Assembly: GCA_011087745.1 (NCBI GenBank)
Contig: JAALLB010000004.1
Location: 1-24,758 of the forward strand
DNA: 24,758 bases
Origin: Hyphomicrobiales bacterium
GTDB lineage: Bacteria > Pseudomonadota > Alphaproteobacteria > Rhizobiales > Rhizobiaceae
Direction: 5' to 3'
Position numbers and translations under genes: made by a program. Shown here one piece after another: positions 16,902-23,803 of this stretch. How positions within the stretch are numbered: position 1 is the first letter of the stretch; every line of letters begins with the position of its first letter. Below the pieces are notes generated by a model that ran no database searches, was not told the DNA's origin, and saw nothing but the letters and a program-made list of their open reading frames with translations.

Positions 16902-19505
16902 ATGCTCTATTTTTCCAAGTGGAAAATTACCGCAATTCTAATGACAATTCTGGCTGGGCTATTATTTGCCTCTCCTAATTTCTTTAGTGATAAAACACTA
17001 ACTTCTTTTCCCTCTTGGTATCCGCATGAAAAAATGACGCTTGGCCTTGACCTTCAAGGCGGGGCACACCTGCTTATGCAGGTAAATGAAAAAGAGCTGA
17101 TTAAAGAGCGTCAAGACAGCTTACGGGATGACGTTCGTGGAAAGCTTCGAGAAACAAGTATCCGCGGCCGGGCAACCATTAGCGGCGATAGATCAGTTTT
17201 ATTGCGTTTGAACGATGAAACTCAAACCGAACAATTTCGCCAGTCGATGCGTGAACTTCTACAGCCTGTTCAAGGCGGGGTTTTGGATGGCATTGGAATT
17301 GTCGAGGTTCAAGAGTCCAATCATTCTGCGGGAGAACTTGTTTATACCCTGACTGATCAGGGTGTTGAGGGACGAATTAAAAACTCGGTTACCCAGTCAA
17401 TTGATGTTATTCTTCGCCGTATCAATGAATTTGGTACGTCAGAACCCATCGTACAACGTGAGGGTATCAATCGTATTCTTGTTCAATACCCAGGCCTTGA
17501 TGCAAGTGAAATTCCGCGCCTAAAGGATCTGATTAACGCAGAGGCGAAACTCAGCTTTCACTCCGTGAATACCCAAATTGATGCCAATGACCTGCTTAAC
17601 TCTGGTAGAAATCCTCCGAGTGCTTTTCAGGTTCTGTTCGAAGGCGTCGAGCCGGCAATTCCTTATCTAGTCAGCAAGCGTGCGGTTTTGCGTGGTGAAG
17701 ATCTTGCTGATGCTCAACTGGGATTTGATCCGCGTAACAACGAACCATTGGTTGTATTTAGATTTAACGGTGCTGGTGCCCGAATATTTGGTGAGTTTAC
17801 CAGTGCTAACGTAGGGCGACCATTCGCTGTTGTTTTGGACCAAACCATTTTGTCAGCTCCGGTAATTAACGAGCCTATTCTTGGTGGGTCCGGTCAAATT
17901 TCTGGTAACTTTACCGCGCAATCTGCCAATGATCTTGCGGTTCTCTTAAGTGCTGGTGCACTTCCTGCCAGCTTTAACTTTGTTGAAGAGCGCACGGTTG
18001 GGCCGGGACTTGGAGCTGATTCAATCGATGCCGGCTTCAATGCCTCGATTATCGGCGCTGTTCTTGTTCTAATATTCATGGTGGTTGCATACGGGTTCCT
18101 TGGGATCATTGCGAACCTTGCATTAATTGCAAACATTGGATTGCTGGTTGCATTACTATCGGTGCTTGGTGCAACGCTAACATTACCAGGTATTGCAGGT
18201 ATCGTGCTGACCATGGGTATGGCGGTTGATGCTAACGTTCTGATTTATGAGCGTATTCGTGAGGAGCGCCGAAATGGACGCAATTTAATTCAGTCATTCG
18301 ATTCTGGTTTTAGATCGGCATTTACAACCATTTTGGATGCCAACGTTACAACTCTTATCGCAGCAATAATCCTGTTTTATCTCGGATCCGGGCCAGTTAG
18401 AGGCTTTGCGGTAACGCTTGCGATTGGTATCGTAACAACGGTGTTTACTGCTTATACATTTACGAGACTTCTTGTTGCGCTTTGGGTTCGTTACAAACGT
18501 CCAACAGAATTGCCTAAACGTCTGTTTGGCATCATTCCAGAAAACACCAGCATCAAGTTTATGAAAAATCGCAAGTTCAGCTTCCCGTTCAGTATTGCTG
18601 GCGTTGTGGTTTCAATTTTCTTATTCTTTGCCGTTAGCCTCAATTACGGCATTGACTTTAAGGGCGGTACTTTATTCGAAGTCCGAAATAAGGTTGAAAC
18701 AACAATTGAAGCACCAATTTCTGACATTCGTGAAAAACTGGTTGAACTAAACTTTGGTGAAGTGCAGGTTCAGGAGTTTGGTGAGAGTGAAGACATTCTT
18801 ATTCGCGTGGAAAGCCAGGATGCTGGTGATAACGCCGAACAAAGTACTGAAGCACTTGTTCGTCTTGTATTGGAAGATGATTATGACTTCCGCCGTATTG
18901 AAGTAGTCGGTCCTACTGTTTCAAATGAATTGCGAATAGCGGGTATCACATCAATCATCGCAGCACTTCTTGCCATTATGGCTTATATCTGGATACGCTT
19001 TGAATGGCAGTTCGCTGTTGGCGCGGTTATTGCCACATTGCATGATGTGCTCTTCACTATCGGTGTTTTCTCAATACTCCAGCTTGAATTTACGCTGGCT
19101 ACGATTGCTGCACTTTTAACAATTGTGGGGTATTCTCTTAATGATACCGTTGTTGTATATGACCGTATTCGGGAGAATTTGAGGAAGTACAAGAAGAAGC
19201 CTGTAGCTGATTTGATTGATTTATCGATCAATCAAATGCTGTCTCGTACAATTCTTACATCTGTTACGACTTTGCTGGCATTGTTCTCGCTGTATTTTCT
19301 TGGTGGTGCTGTGCTTGAATCGTTTACCTTCGCGATGATCTTCGGTGTTTTCATTGGTACCTATTCATCAATCTTTGTAGCAGCTCCGTTGTTGATACTG
19401 TTCAAACTTCGTCCGGGTCAGGTTGCTGGTGGAAGTGATGAAAAGGAAAAGATTGCCGCTGAAAAGAAAGCTACCGAAAATACAATGCCTGTTGATTTTG
19501 GGTAA
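16902..19505 (+). CDS. secDF: Fused protein translocase subunit SecDF
   Basis: Proton-driven membrane factor that helps pull secreted proteins through SecYEG on the periplasmic side. The 867 residues join SecD and SecF. The SecD half has an N-terminal helix (about 9-27), the motif TLGLDLQGGAHLLMQV, a large periplasmic domain, then a five-helix block with GMAVDANVLIYERIREE (Asp443). The SecF half starts near residue 550 with an N-terminal helix, GIDFKGGTLFEV, a smaller periplasmic domain, and helices with SLNDTVVVYDRIREN (Asp748). The charged intramembrane residues linked to proton flow are present in both halves. Fused SecDF is known in Hyphomicrobiales and in Bacillus. An AGAAGG ribosome binding site precedes ATG 16902. 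Confidence 0.95.
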   Translation: MLYFSKWKITAILMTILAGLLFASPNFFSDKTLTSFPSWYPHEKMTLGLDLQGGAHLLMQVNEKELIKERQDSLRDDVRGKLRETSIRGRATISGDRSVLLRLNDETQTEQFRQSMRELLQPVQGGVLDGIGIVEVQESNHSAGELVYTLTDQGVEGRIKNSVTQSIDVILRRINEFGTSEPIVQREGINRILVQYPGLDASEIPRLKDLINAEAKLSFHSVNTQIDANDLLNSGRNPPSAFQVLFEGVEPAIPYLVSKRAVLRGEDLADAQLGFDPRNNEPLVVFRFNGAGARIFGEFTSANVGRPFAVVLDQTILSAPVINEPILGGSGQISGNFTAQSANDLAVLLSAGALPASFNFVEERTVGPGLGADSIDAGFNASIIGAVLVLIFMVVAYGFLGIIANLALIANIGLLVALLSVLGATLTLPGIAGIVLTMGMAVDANVLIYERIREERRNGRNLIQSFDSGFRSAFTTILDANVTTLIAAIILFYLGSGPVRGFAVTLAIGIVTTVFTAYTFTRLLVALWVRYKRPTELPKRLFGIIPENTSIKFMKNRKFSFPFSIAGVVVSIFLFFAVSLNYGIDFKGGTLFEVRNKVETTIEAPISDIREKLVELNFGEVQVQEFGESEDILIRVESQDAGDNAEQSTEALVRLVLEDDYDFRRIEVVGPTVSNELRIAGITSIIAALLAIMAYIWIRFEWQFAVGAVIATLHDVLFTIGVFSILQLEFTLATIAALLTIVGYSLNDTVVVYDRIRENLRKYKKKPVADLIDLSINQMLSRTILTSVTTLLALFSLYFLGGAVLESFTFAMIFGVFIGTYSSIFVAAPLLILFKLRPGQVAGGSDEKEKIAAEKKATENTMPVDFG

Positions 19506-19516
19506 GCGAAAAATCG

Positions 19517-19909
19517 ATGCGTGGTCAAAAAGGCATTGAAATTCGTGAAGCCCATTTTCCGGGGCGTGCGCCGATAGATGCCTATGGCAATGGCGGGTTT
19601 AGATTTGCAGACATGTCGCACAAGGGCAGTTTGCTCTGTCTTCCTTCCGGTATTTATGGCTGGGATGTCGTTACGCCCAATGATCTAACAACCTCAAGTT
19701 TTGAAAAACTCTTTGCCGAGGCTGATGACATCGAAATTCTGCTGGTTGGGTCAGGTCTTGATCTCATGCCATTAAACTCAAATCTACGCGCTAAACTGCG
19801 AAAGCTGAATATATCTGCTGACCCAATGGCGACGGGGGCGGCGGTGCGGACCTATAATGTTTTAGTTGCTGAGGGCAGGGCTGTGGCAGCGGCCTTTCTG
19901 GCTGTGTGA
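19517..19909 (+). CDS. Mth938-like domain protein (NDUFAF3-type)
   Basis: A 130-residue single-domain protein of the Mth938/DUF498 family. The sequence has the expected pattern: FPGRAPIDAYGNGGFRF, a GSLLCLPSGIYGW strand region, DDIEILLVGSGLDLMPL, and a terminal NISADPMATGAAVRTYNVLVAEGR block. It has no catalytic motif, signal or membrane segment. The human member NDUFAF3 is a mitochondrial complex I assembly factor, and alphaproteobacterial relatives commonly lie next to secD/secF, as here (12 bases from secDF). A role in respiratory complex I assembly is therefore plausible but not shown by the sequence. The next gene overlaps its stop codon. Confidence 0.85.
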   Translation: MRGQKGIEIREAHFPGRAPIDAYGNGGFRFADMSHKGSLLCLPSGIYGWDVVTPNDLTTSSFEKLFAEADDIEILLVGSGLDLMPLNSNLRAKLRKLNISADPMATGAAVRTYNVLVAEGRAVAAAFLAV

Positions 19910-20742
19910 TGTCTGCACATCAATCCCATATTCAAGAATTCTTAAAATCAGTTGATCCTGAACGTTATTTGAGTTGTATTTATTTACCTGAATCTATTCG
20001 CCATACAGCAATGACGCTTTATGCGTTTGATGCAGAAATTTCCCGCATTCCTGATTTGGTATCAGAGCCTATGCCCGGCGAAATTCGTATCCAGTGGTGG
20101 CGTGATCTTTTGAAATCAGGTGGTAATGTTGGCAGTGGGCCCTTGGCTGAAGCGCTGATGGAAGTTGTTGCGGAGCAAAATCTGCCTGGTGAATTCCTGG
20201 ATAATTACCTGCAAGCCCGCATTTTTGATTTTTATCAGGACCCAATGCCTGATGTTGGTACTTATGAGGGATATCTTGGGGAGACTGTTTCTTCGCTTCT
20301 AAATTTGATTTTACTAAGTTGTGGAAGCGAACAAAATGCTGAGCATGCAGATGCTTGCGGCCATGCTGGTGTAGCAATCGGTATTTCCAGGCATTTATCA
20401 TCAGGCGCTTACTTAAGAGCGCGGGGACAAGTTTATTTTCCTCTTTCGATCTTGAAGAACCATGGATTTGATCTAAATTCATGGCTTGCTCCAGAGCTTG
20501 TCGATGACAATGAAGCAGTGGTTCGAGAGATGGTAAATTTGGCACAAGAGCATCTGCATAAGGCAAAAACTGCAATTTCTCTGCTGCCAAAAGATAACCG
20601 TGTGGTTTTTTTACCGGTTTTGTTTGCGGACAAGATTCTTGGCAAAATATCAGGAAATCCAGCTGAATGTCTTGGCAAACCCGTTGTTTTATCGCCTTTA
20701 TACCGCCAATGGTTGGCGTTTCGTGGTGTGGGTAAGTTGTAG
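19909..20742 (+). CDS. Squalene/phytoene synthase-like protein (NDUFAF6-type)
   Basis: A 277-residue protein with the all-helical squalene/phytoene synthase fold, but with changed catalytic motifs. The first Asp-rich motif reads FDAEISRIPD instead of DxxxD with two functional aspartates, followed by EIRIQWWRDLL. The second motif region is GVAIGISRHLSSGAYLRARGQVYFP, without the usual NxxRDxxED. This pattern matches the NDUFAF6 (complex I assembly factor) branch rather than true carotenoid or hopanoid synthases. It starts at ATG 19909, whose A is the last base of the preceding TGA; a GTG at 19906 would add one residue. The overlap implies coupled translation with the Mth938-like gene. Confidence 0.82.
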   Translation: MSAHQSHIQEFLKSVDPERYLSCIYLPESIRHTAMTLYAFDAEISRIPDLVSEPMPGEIRIQWWRDLLKSGGNVGSGPLAEALMEVVAEQNLPGEFLDNYLQARIFDFYQDPMPDVGTYEGYLGETVSSLLNLILLSCGSEQNAEHADACGHAGVAIGISRHLSSGAYLRARGQVYFPLSILKNHGFDLNSWLAPELVDDNEAVVREMVNLAQEHLHKAKTAISLLPKDNRVVFLPVLFADKILGKISGNPAECLGKPVVLSPLYRQWLAFRGVGKL

Positions 20743-20867
20743 TCTAAACCTGAATCTGGCTCTCCGTAATTGCGATTCTGGTATCATGCACAATCCCATC
20801 AAAGTGATGTAGCCTGAACTCAAATGACCATTATTAATATCACGCGTCTTATTGGGAGATAGTCGTT

Positions 20868-22256
20868 ATGAATGAAGCAGTAAATCCAAATGATATCAGT
20901 CACGTTGTTGCAGCAGACAAAAAACACATCTGGCACCACCTGACCAATCACTCGAAGTTCACGGATGAAGTTGATCCGCTTATTATTGTTGAAGGCAAGG
21001 GCATGCGTGTCTGGAACCAGGCTGGCCGCGAGCATCTTGATGCGGTTTCTGGCGGTGTATGGACAGTGAATGTTGGCTATGGTCGTGAAAGCATTGCAAA
21101 TGCGGTTCGCGATCAATTGGTTAAAATGAACTATTTTGCCGGCTCCATGGGTTCTATCCCGGGTGCTCTTTTTGCTGAGCGCCTGATTGAAAAAATGCCT
21201 AGCATGACCCGTGTTTATTATTCGAACTCTGGATCTGAAGCGAATGAGAAGTGCTTCAAGATGGTTCGCCAAATTGCCCATAACAAATATGGTGGCAAGA
21301 AAAACAAGATCCTTTACCGCCAACGTGATTACCACGGTACAACCATTGCTACTCTTTCTGCAGGTGGCCAAGATGAGCGCAAGGCTGAATATGGCCCGTT
21401 TACTCCTGGTTTTGTAGAGGTTCCACATTGTCTTGAGTATCGTTCGCAATGGGGCGAGGGTGATGACTATGGCATCCGCGCTGCCAATGCGATTGAGGAA
21501 GTAATTCTTCGAGAAGGTCCTGAAACAGTTGGGGCGCTTTGCCTTGAGCCAATTACAGCTGGTGGCGGTGTTATCGTTCCACCAGAAGGATATTGGGAAC
21601 GCGTTCAGGAAATTTGTAAGAAGTATGACATTCTCCTTCATATTGATGAAGTTGTGTGTGGCATGGGTCGTACGGGCACATGGTTTGGTTATCAGCATTA
21701 CGGCATTGAGCCAGACATGGTGACAATGGCCAAAGGTGTTGCATCTGGCTATGCAGCGATCTCCTGTACGGTGACAACTGAAGAAGTCTTCAACATGCTG
21801 AGACCCGAAATGTCTGATGTCATGGGTTACTTCCGTGATATTTCCACCTTTGGTGGCTGTACTGCAGGTCCTGCTGCTGCTCTAGAAAACATGCGTATTC
21901 TTGAAGATGAAAATCTGCTTGAGAACACAGTTTTGATGGGTGAATACTTCCTCGAAAAACTTGAGGGTCTTGCAGGCAAGCATGACATCATTGGTGAAGT
22001 TCGCGGCAAGGGCTTGTTTGTTGGCGCAGAGCTTGTGAATGATCGCACATCAAAAGAGCCAGCTTCTGAGGCGCTTACGCAGGCTATTGTTGCTGATTGC
22101 TTTAAGGAAAACGCTGTAGTTATCGGTGCAACAAACCGTTCTCTTAAAGGCTTTAACAACACGCTTTGTTTCTCACCAGCATTGATTTGTACCAAGGCAG
22201 ACATTGATGAGATCATCAACGCGGTTGATGGTGCCATTACACGCCAAACTGCATAA
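20868..22256 (+). CDS. tpa: Taurine:pyruvate aminotransferase (class III PLP enzyme)
   Basis: Predicted to transfer the amino group of taurine to pyruvate, giving sulfoacetaldehyde and alanine, the first step of one taurine degradation route. The 462-residue product resembles characterised Tpa proteins along its length: AVSGGVWTVNVGYGRE, MNYFAGSMGSIPGALFAE, SNSGSEANEKCFKMVRQIAH, the PLP-binding HIDEVVCGMGRTG, and Lys289 in MAKGVASG for the Schiff base. The next enzyme, sulfoacetaldehyde acetyltransferase (xsc), and taurine transporters are not in the window. A strong ribosome binding site (GGGAGA, 8 bases before ATG) and codons rich in GGC/CGC suggest high expression compared with its neighbours. 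A different omega-amino acid:pyruvate substrate is the main alternative. It ends at its own terminator and is probably monocistronic. Confidence 0.8.
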   Translation: MNEAVNPNDISHVVAADKKHIWHHLTNHSKFTDEVDPLIIVEGKGMRVWNQAGREHLDAVSGGVWTVNVGYGRESIANAVRDQLVKMNYFAGSMGSIPGALFAERLIEKMPSMTRVYYSNSGSEANEKCFKMVRQIAHNKYGGKKNKILYRQRDYHGTTIATLSAGGQDERKAEYGPFTPGFVEVPHCLEYRSQWGEGDDYGIRAANAIEEVILREGPETVGALCLEPITAGGGVIVPPEGYWERVQEICKKYDILLHIDEVVCGMGRTGTWFGYQHYGIEPDMVTMAKGVASGYAAISCTVTTEEVFNMLRPEMSDVMGYFRDISTFGGCTAGPAAALENMRILEDENLLENTVLMGEYFLEKLEGLAGKHDIIGEVRGKGLFVGAELVNDRTSKEPASEALTQAIVADCFKENAVVIGATNRSLKGFNNTLCFSPALICTKADIDEIINAVDGAITRQTA

Positions 22257-22280
22257 GGAATACCCTTTCAGTTGAGATTT

Positions 22281-22311
22281 AAACGGGTCACTTCGATGGC
22301 CCGTTTTTTTT
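22281..22311 (+). terminator. Rho-independent terminator after tpa
   Basis: A 10-bp stem with one wobble pair (AAACGGGTCA at 22281-22290 with TGGCCCGTTT at 22297-22306) closes a CTTCGA loop. An eight-T tract runs through 22304-22311. It lies 24 bases after the tpa stop codon. Confidence 0.93.
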
Positions 22312-22484
22312 GTGAGGGAAAATCGCATAATCTATTCTCCATAATCTCTTTGCATCCAAGGATAACCTCAATGGATATCACCGGGTCTTGCCAGGCGCTG
22401 GCTCTATTGCATGACAACCGGGATGACGAACGTGGGTGGACACTCACTCGCCCATCCCTGAACGGTGTTACTTTGTTTCTTTTT

Positions 22485-22604
22485 CGATAAGGCATCCACC
22501 TTATCGCCCGTTCACGGGCTGGCGTTTTGGCTAGTCGCCAAAGCCTTGCCCTGCCACGGAGGGGAATTTAATACCCGCGAAGCAAACCCTTTTGGTTTGT
22601 TCGC
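22485..22604. repeat. Cluster of four consecutive short hairpins
   Basis: Four inverted repeats follow one another. They are CGATAAGG/CCTTATCG (22485-22492 with 22499-22506), GCCCG/CGGGC (22506-22510 with 22515-22519), TTTGGC/GCCAAA (22526-22531 with 22537-22542), and an 11-bp stem with one bulged G (22577-22588 with 22594-22604, pairing GCGAA-CAAACC with GGTTTG-TTCGC). None is followed by a T-tract on the plus strand. Confidence 0.7.
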
Positions 22605-22615
22605 CTAAAACATGC

Positions 22616-22674
22616 GGAGCTTTCGATTGAAAACCTTCCGTAGTCTTGAATATTGGCTTTCATTCGAAAGCTCC
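22616..22674. repeat. 20-bp imperfect inverted repeat with 19-base loop
   Basis: The left arm 22616-22635 and right arm 22655-22674 are reverse complements at 18 of 20 positions. The outer 11 bases (GGAGCTTTCGA/TCGAAAGCTCC) match perfectly. As RNA this is a long, stable stem with no T-tract after it. No transposase gene or target-site duplication was found with it. Confidence 0.8.
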
Positions 22675-22734
22675 ACGCAGAGATTTTTAGTACCCGCTCC
22701 CAAGGTAAACCATGGGGCAAGGCCTTCGAAGTGA

Positions 22735-22755
22735 GGTTGCGTCCGACACGCAACC
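22735..22755. repeat. Perfect 8-bp hairpin
   Basis: GGTTGCGT at 22735-22742 pairs with ACGCAACC at 22748-22755 around a CCGAC loop. It is the last clear stem of the hairpin series. Confidence 0.7.
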
Positions 22756-23123
22756 ATGACCGTTTTCATTTCATCCCGCCATGGCTTGAGACCACCCGGG
22801 AACAACAACGCACCGCTCTGCAGCCACCTGCTCACAGAATGCTTCGGTCGCGATTCCGTCGTTTTTGCGAACAAGTGATGTGAGAATTATGCGGGAAATG
22901 TTTTGGGCGGGGATAAGTTTTTTCTGGAAAAATTTATTTTGGGCGCATTGGCAGCTTTGTGCCAGAAGCGGACATGCTAAAAATATAGCTGAAAGACTGC
23001 TTAAATCCCATGACAGACATTGGGATTGTGGAACCCAACGTCGGCTTCAAGGCAAAACCAAAGACATATAAATATTTTACTCTGCCCGAAATCAACCCCA
23101 TAAGTTGCGTCGCGGCTTGCCTC

Positions 23124-23718
23124 TCAAAGCTCTTTCATAAGCAGCAGGACATCACCAGTGTAGTAAGGCTGGCACGGATGATCTTGTACCGCAGCAGATT
23201 TGGCAAACTTATAACCAAGGCGCTTGTATAATCGTACGGCACCGAGGTTTTGGCCATAAACTTGAATACTCGTTTTTGACAATCCAACATTACGTGCATC
23301 AATCTCTGCTTGTTCCATCAGTTTGGTGCCTATTCCCTTCCCACGCGTTTTAGCGAATACAGCGAGTGCGTTGATGTACCATGTCCCTACCCGAGTGTTT
23401 TTCAAGCTCAACAAACGGTGCTATGGGCGCAGGAAGATCATTGAGGTCATCGTTCGGCGCCTCAAGGATTGGATATCCTAACAACATACCTCCTACCCTA
23501 CCCTTTAACTCTGCTACGTGAGCATTGGTGAACGAGAAACCACCGGATGTTCTCCGTGCACGTTCTGTACCAATATTCAAAGGTGCCTGCTCATCACCTG
23601 CAGACTTGGACCACAACTAATTGGGAACCCCTTCGCCTGCAATATCTATGAGTTTCGCGAGATTTTTTGCGTCATCAGCCAGCGCTGGACGAATGTTTGA
23701 GATGATGTTTTCGTTCAT
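23124..23718 (-). pseudogene. GNAT-family N-acetyltransferase, broken by a nonsense codon and a frameshift
   Basis: Three stretches of one reading path on the minus strand together make a complete GNAT protein of about 197 residues. It starts at ATG 23718 (MNENIISNIRPALADDA), meets an in-frame TAG at 23617-23619 after GEGVPN where relatives usually have Tyr (followed by LWSK), and continues to VELEKHS. There the frame shifts near 23389-23393, at a GGG run, and resumes as VGTWYINALAVF with the acetyl-CoA motif RGKGIGTKLMEQAE and the ending NLGAVRLYKRLGYKF to a stop at 23124. Two separate lesions make an active enzyme unlikely. The substrate is unknown. It starts 86 bases after the end of the methyltransferase remnant, on the same strand. 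Confidence 0.82.
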
Positions 23719-23803
23719 TTTGTATGTTCTGTTCAGTCTTGAAATGAAATTATTGTGTGATTGTGCTAGAGCCAGTTCATCACGGATGGGATGTTCGAAG
23801 AAT

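Larger units (their letters stand above)
22312..23123. other. Long non-coding, hairpin-rich intergenic segment
   Basis: About 810 bases between the tpa terminator and the broken acetyltransferase gene contain no open frame with a recognisable product on either strand. By eye, the part at about 22340-22870 is richer in G and C than the genes around it and holds a close series of inverted repeats, listed separately. Its start (22370-22440), with CCGGGTC and CCGGGATGACG blocks, resembles dispersed palindromic repeats common between genes in Alphaproteobacteria. Segment 22900-23120 is AT-rich and shows nothing I can assign. I infer a decayed or repeat-derived region; a structured RNA is possible. 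Confidence 0.6.

Noticed and set aside
20752..20778. Two GANTC methylation sites (GAATC and GATTC) upstream of tpa
   Set aside because: GANTC sites occur by chance at about this frequency, and nothing else suggests cell-cycle control of tpa.
20820..21698. Long 292-residue open frame antisense to tpa
   Set aside because: It lies opposite a strongly conserved gene, has low-complexity unlike-protein composition and no recognisable domain. It reads as a shadow of tpa codon use.
22268..22495. 75-residue minus-strand open frame after tpa
   Set aside because: It begins in a hairpin, runs through the repeat-like segment and overlaps the tpa terminator. It has no recognisable family.
22605..22874. 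89-residue minus-strand open frame in the hairpin region
   Set aside because: No domain is recognisable and the frame runs through two strong inverted repeats, so coding is unlikely.
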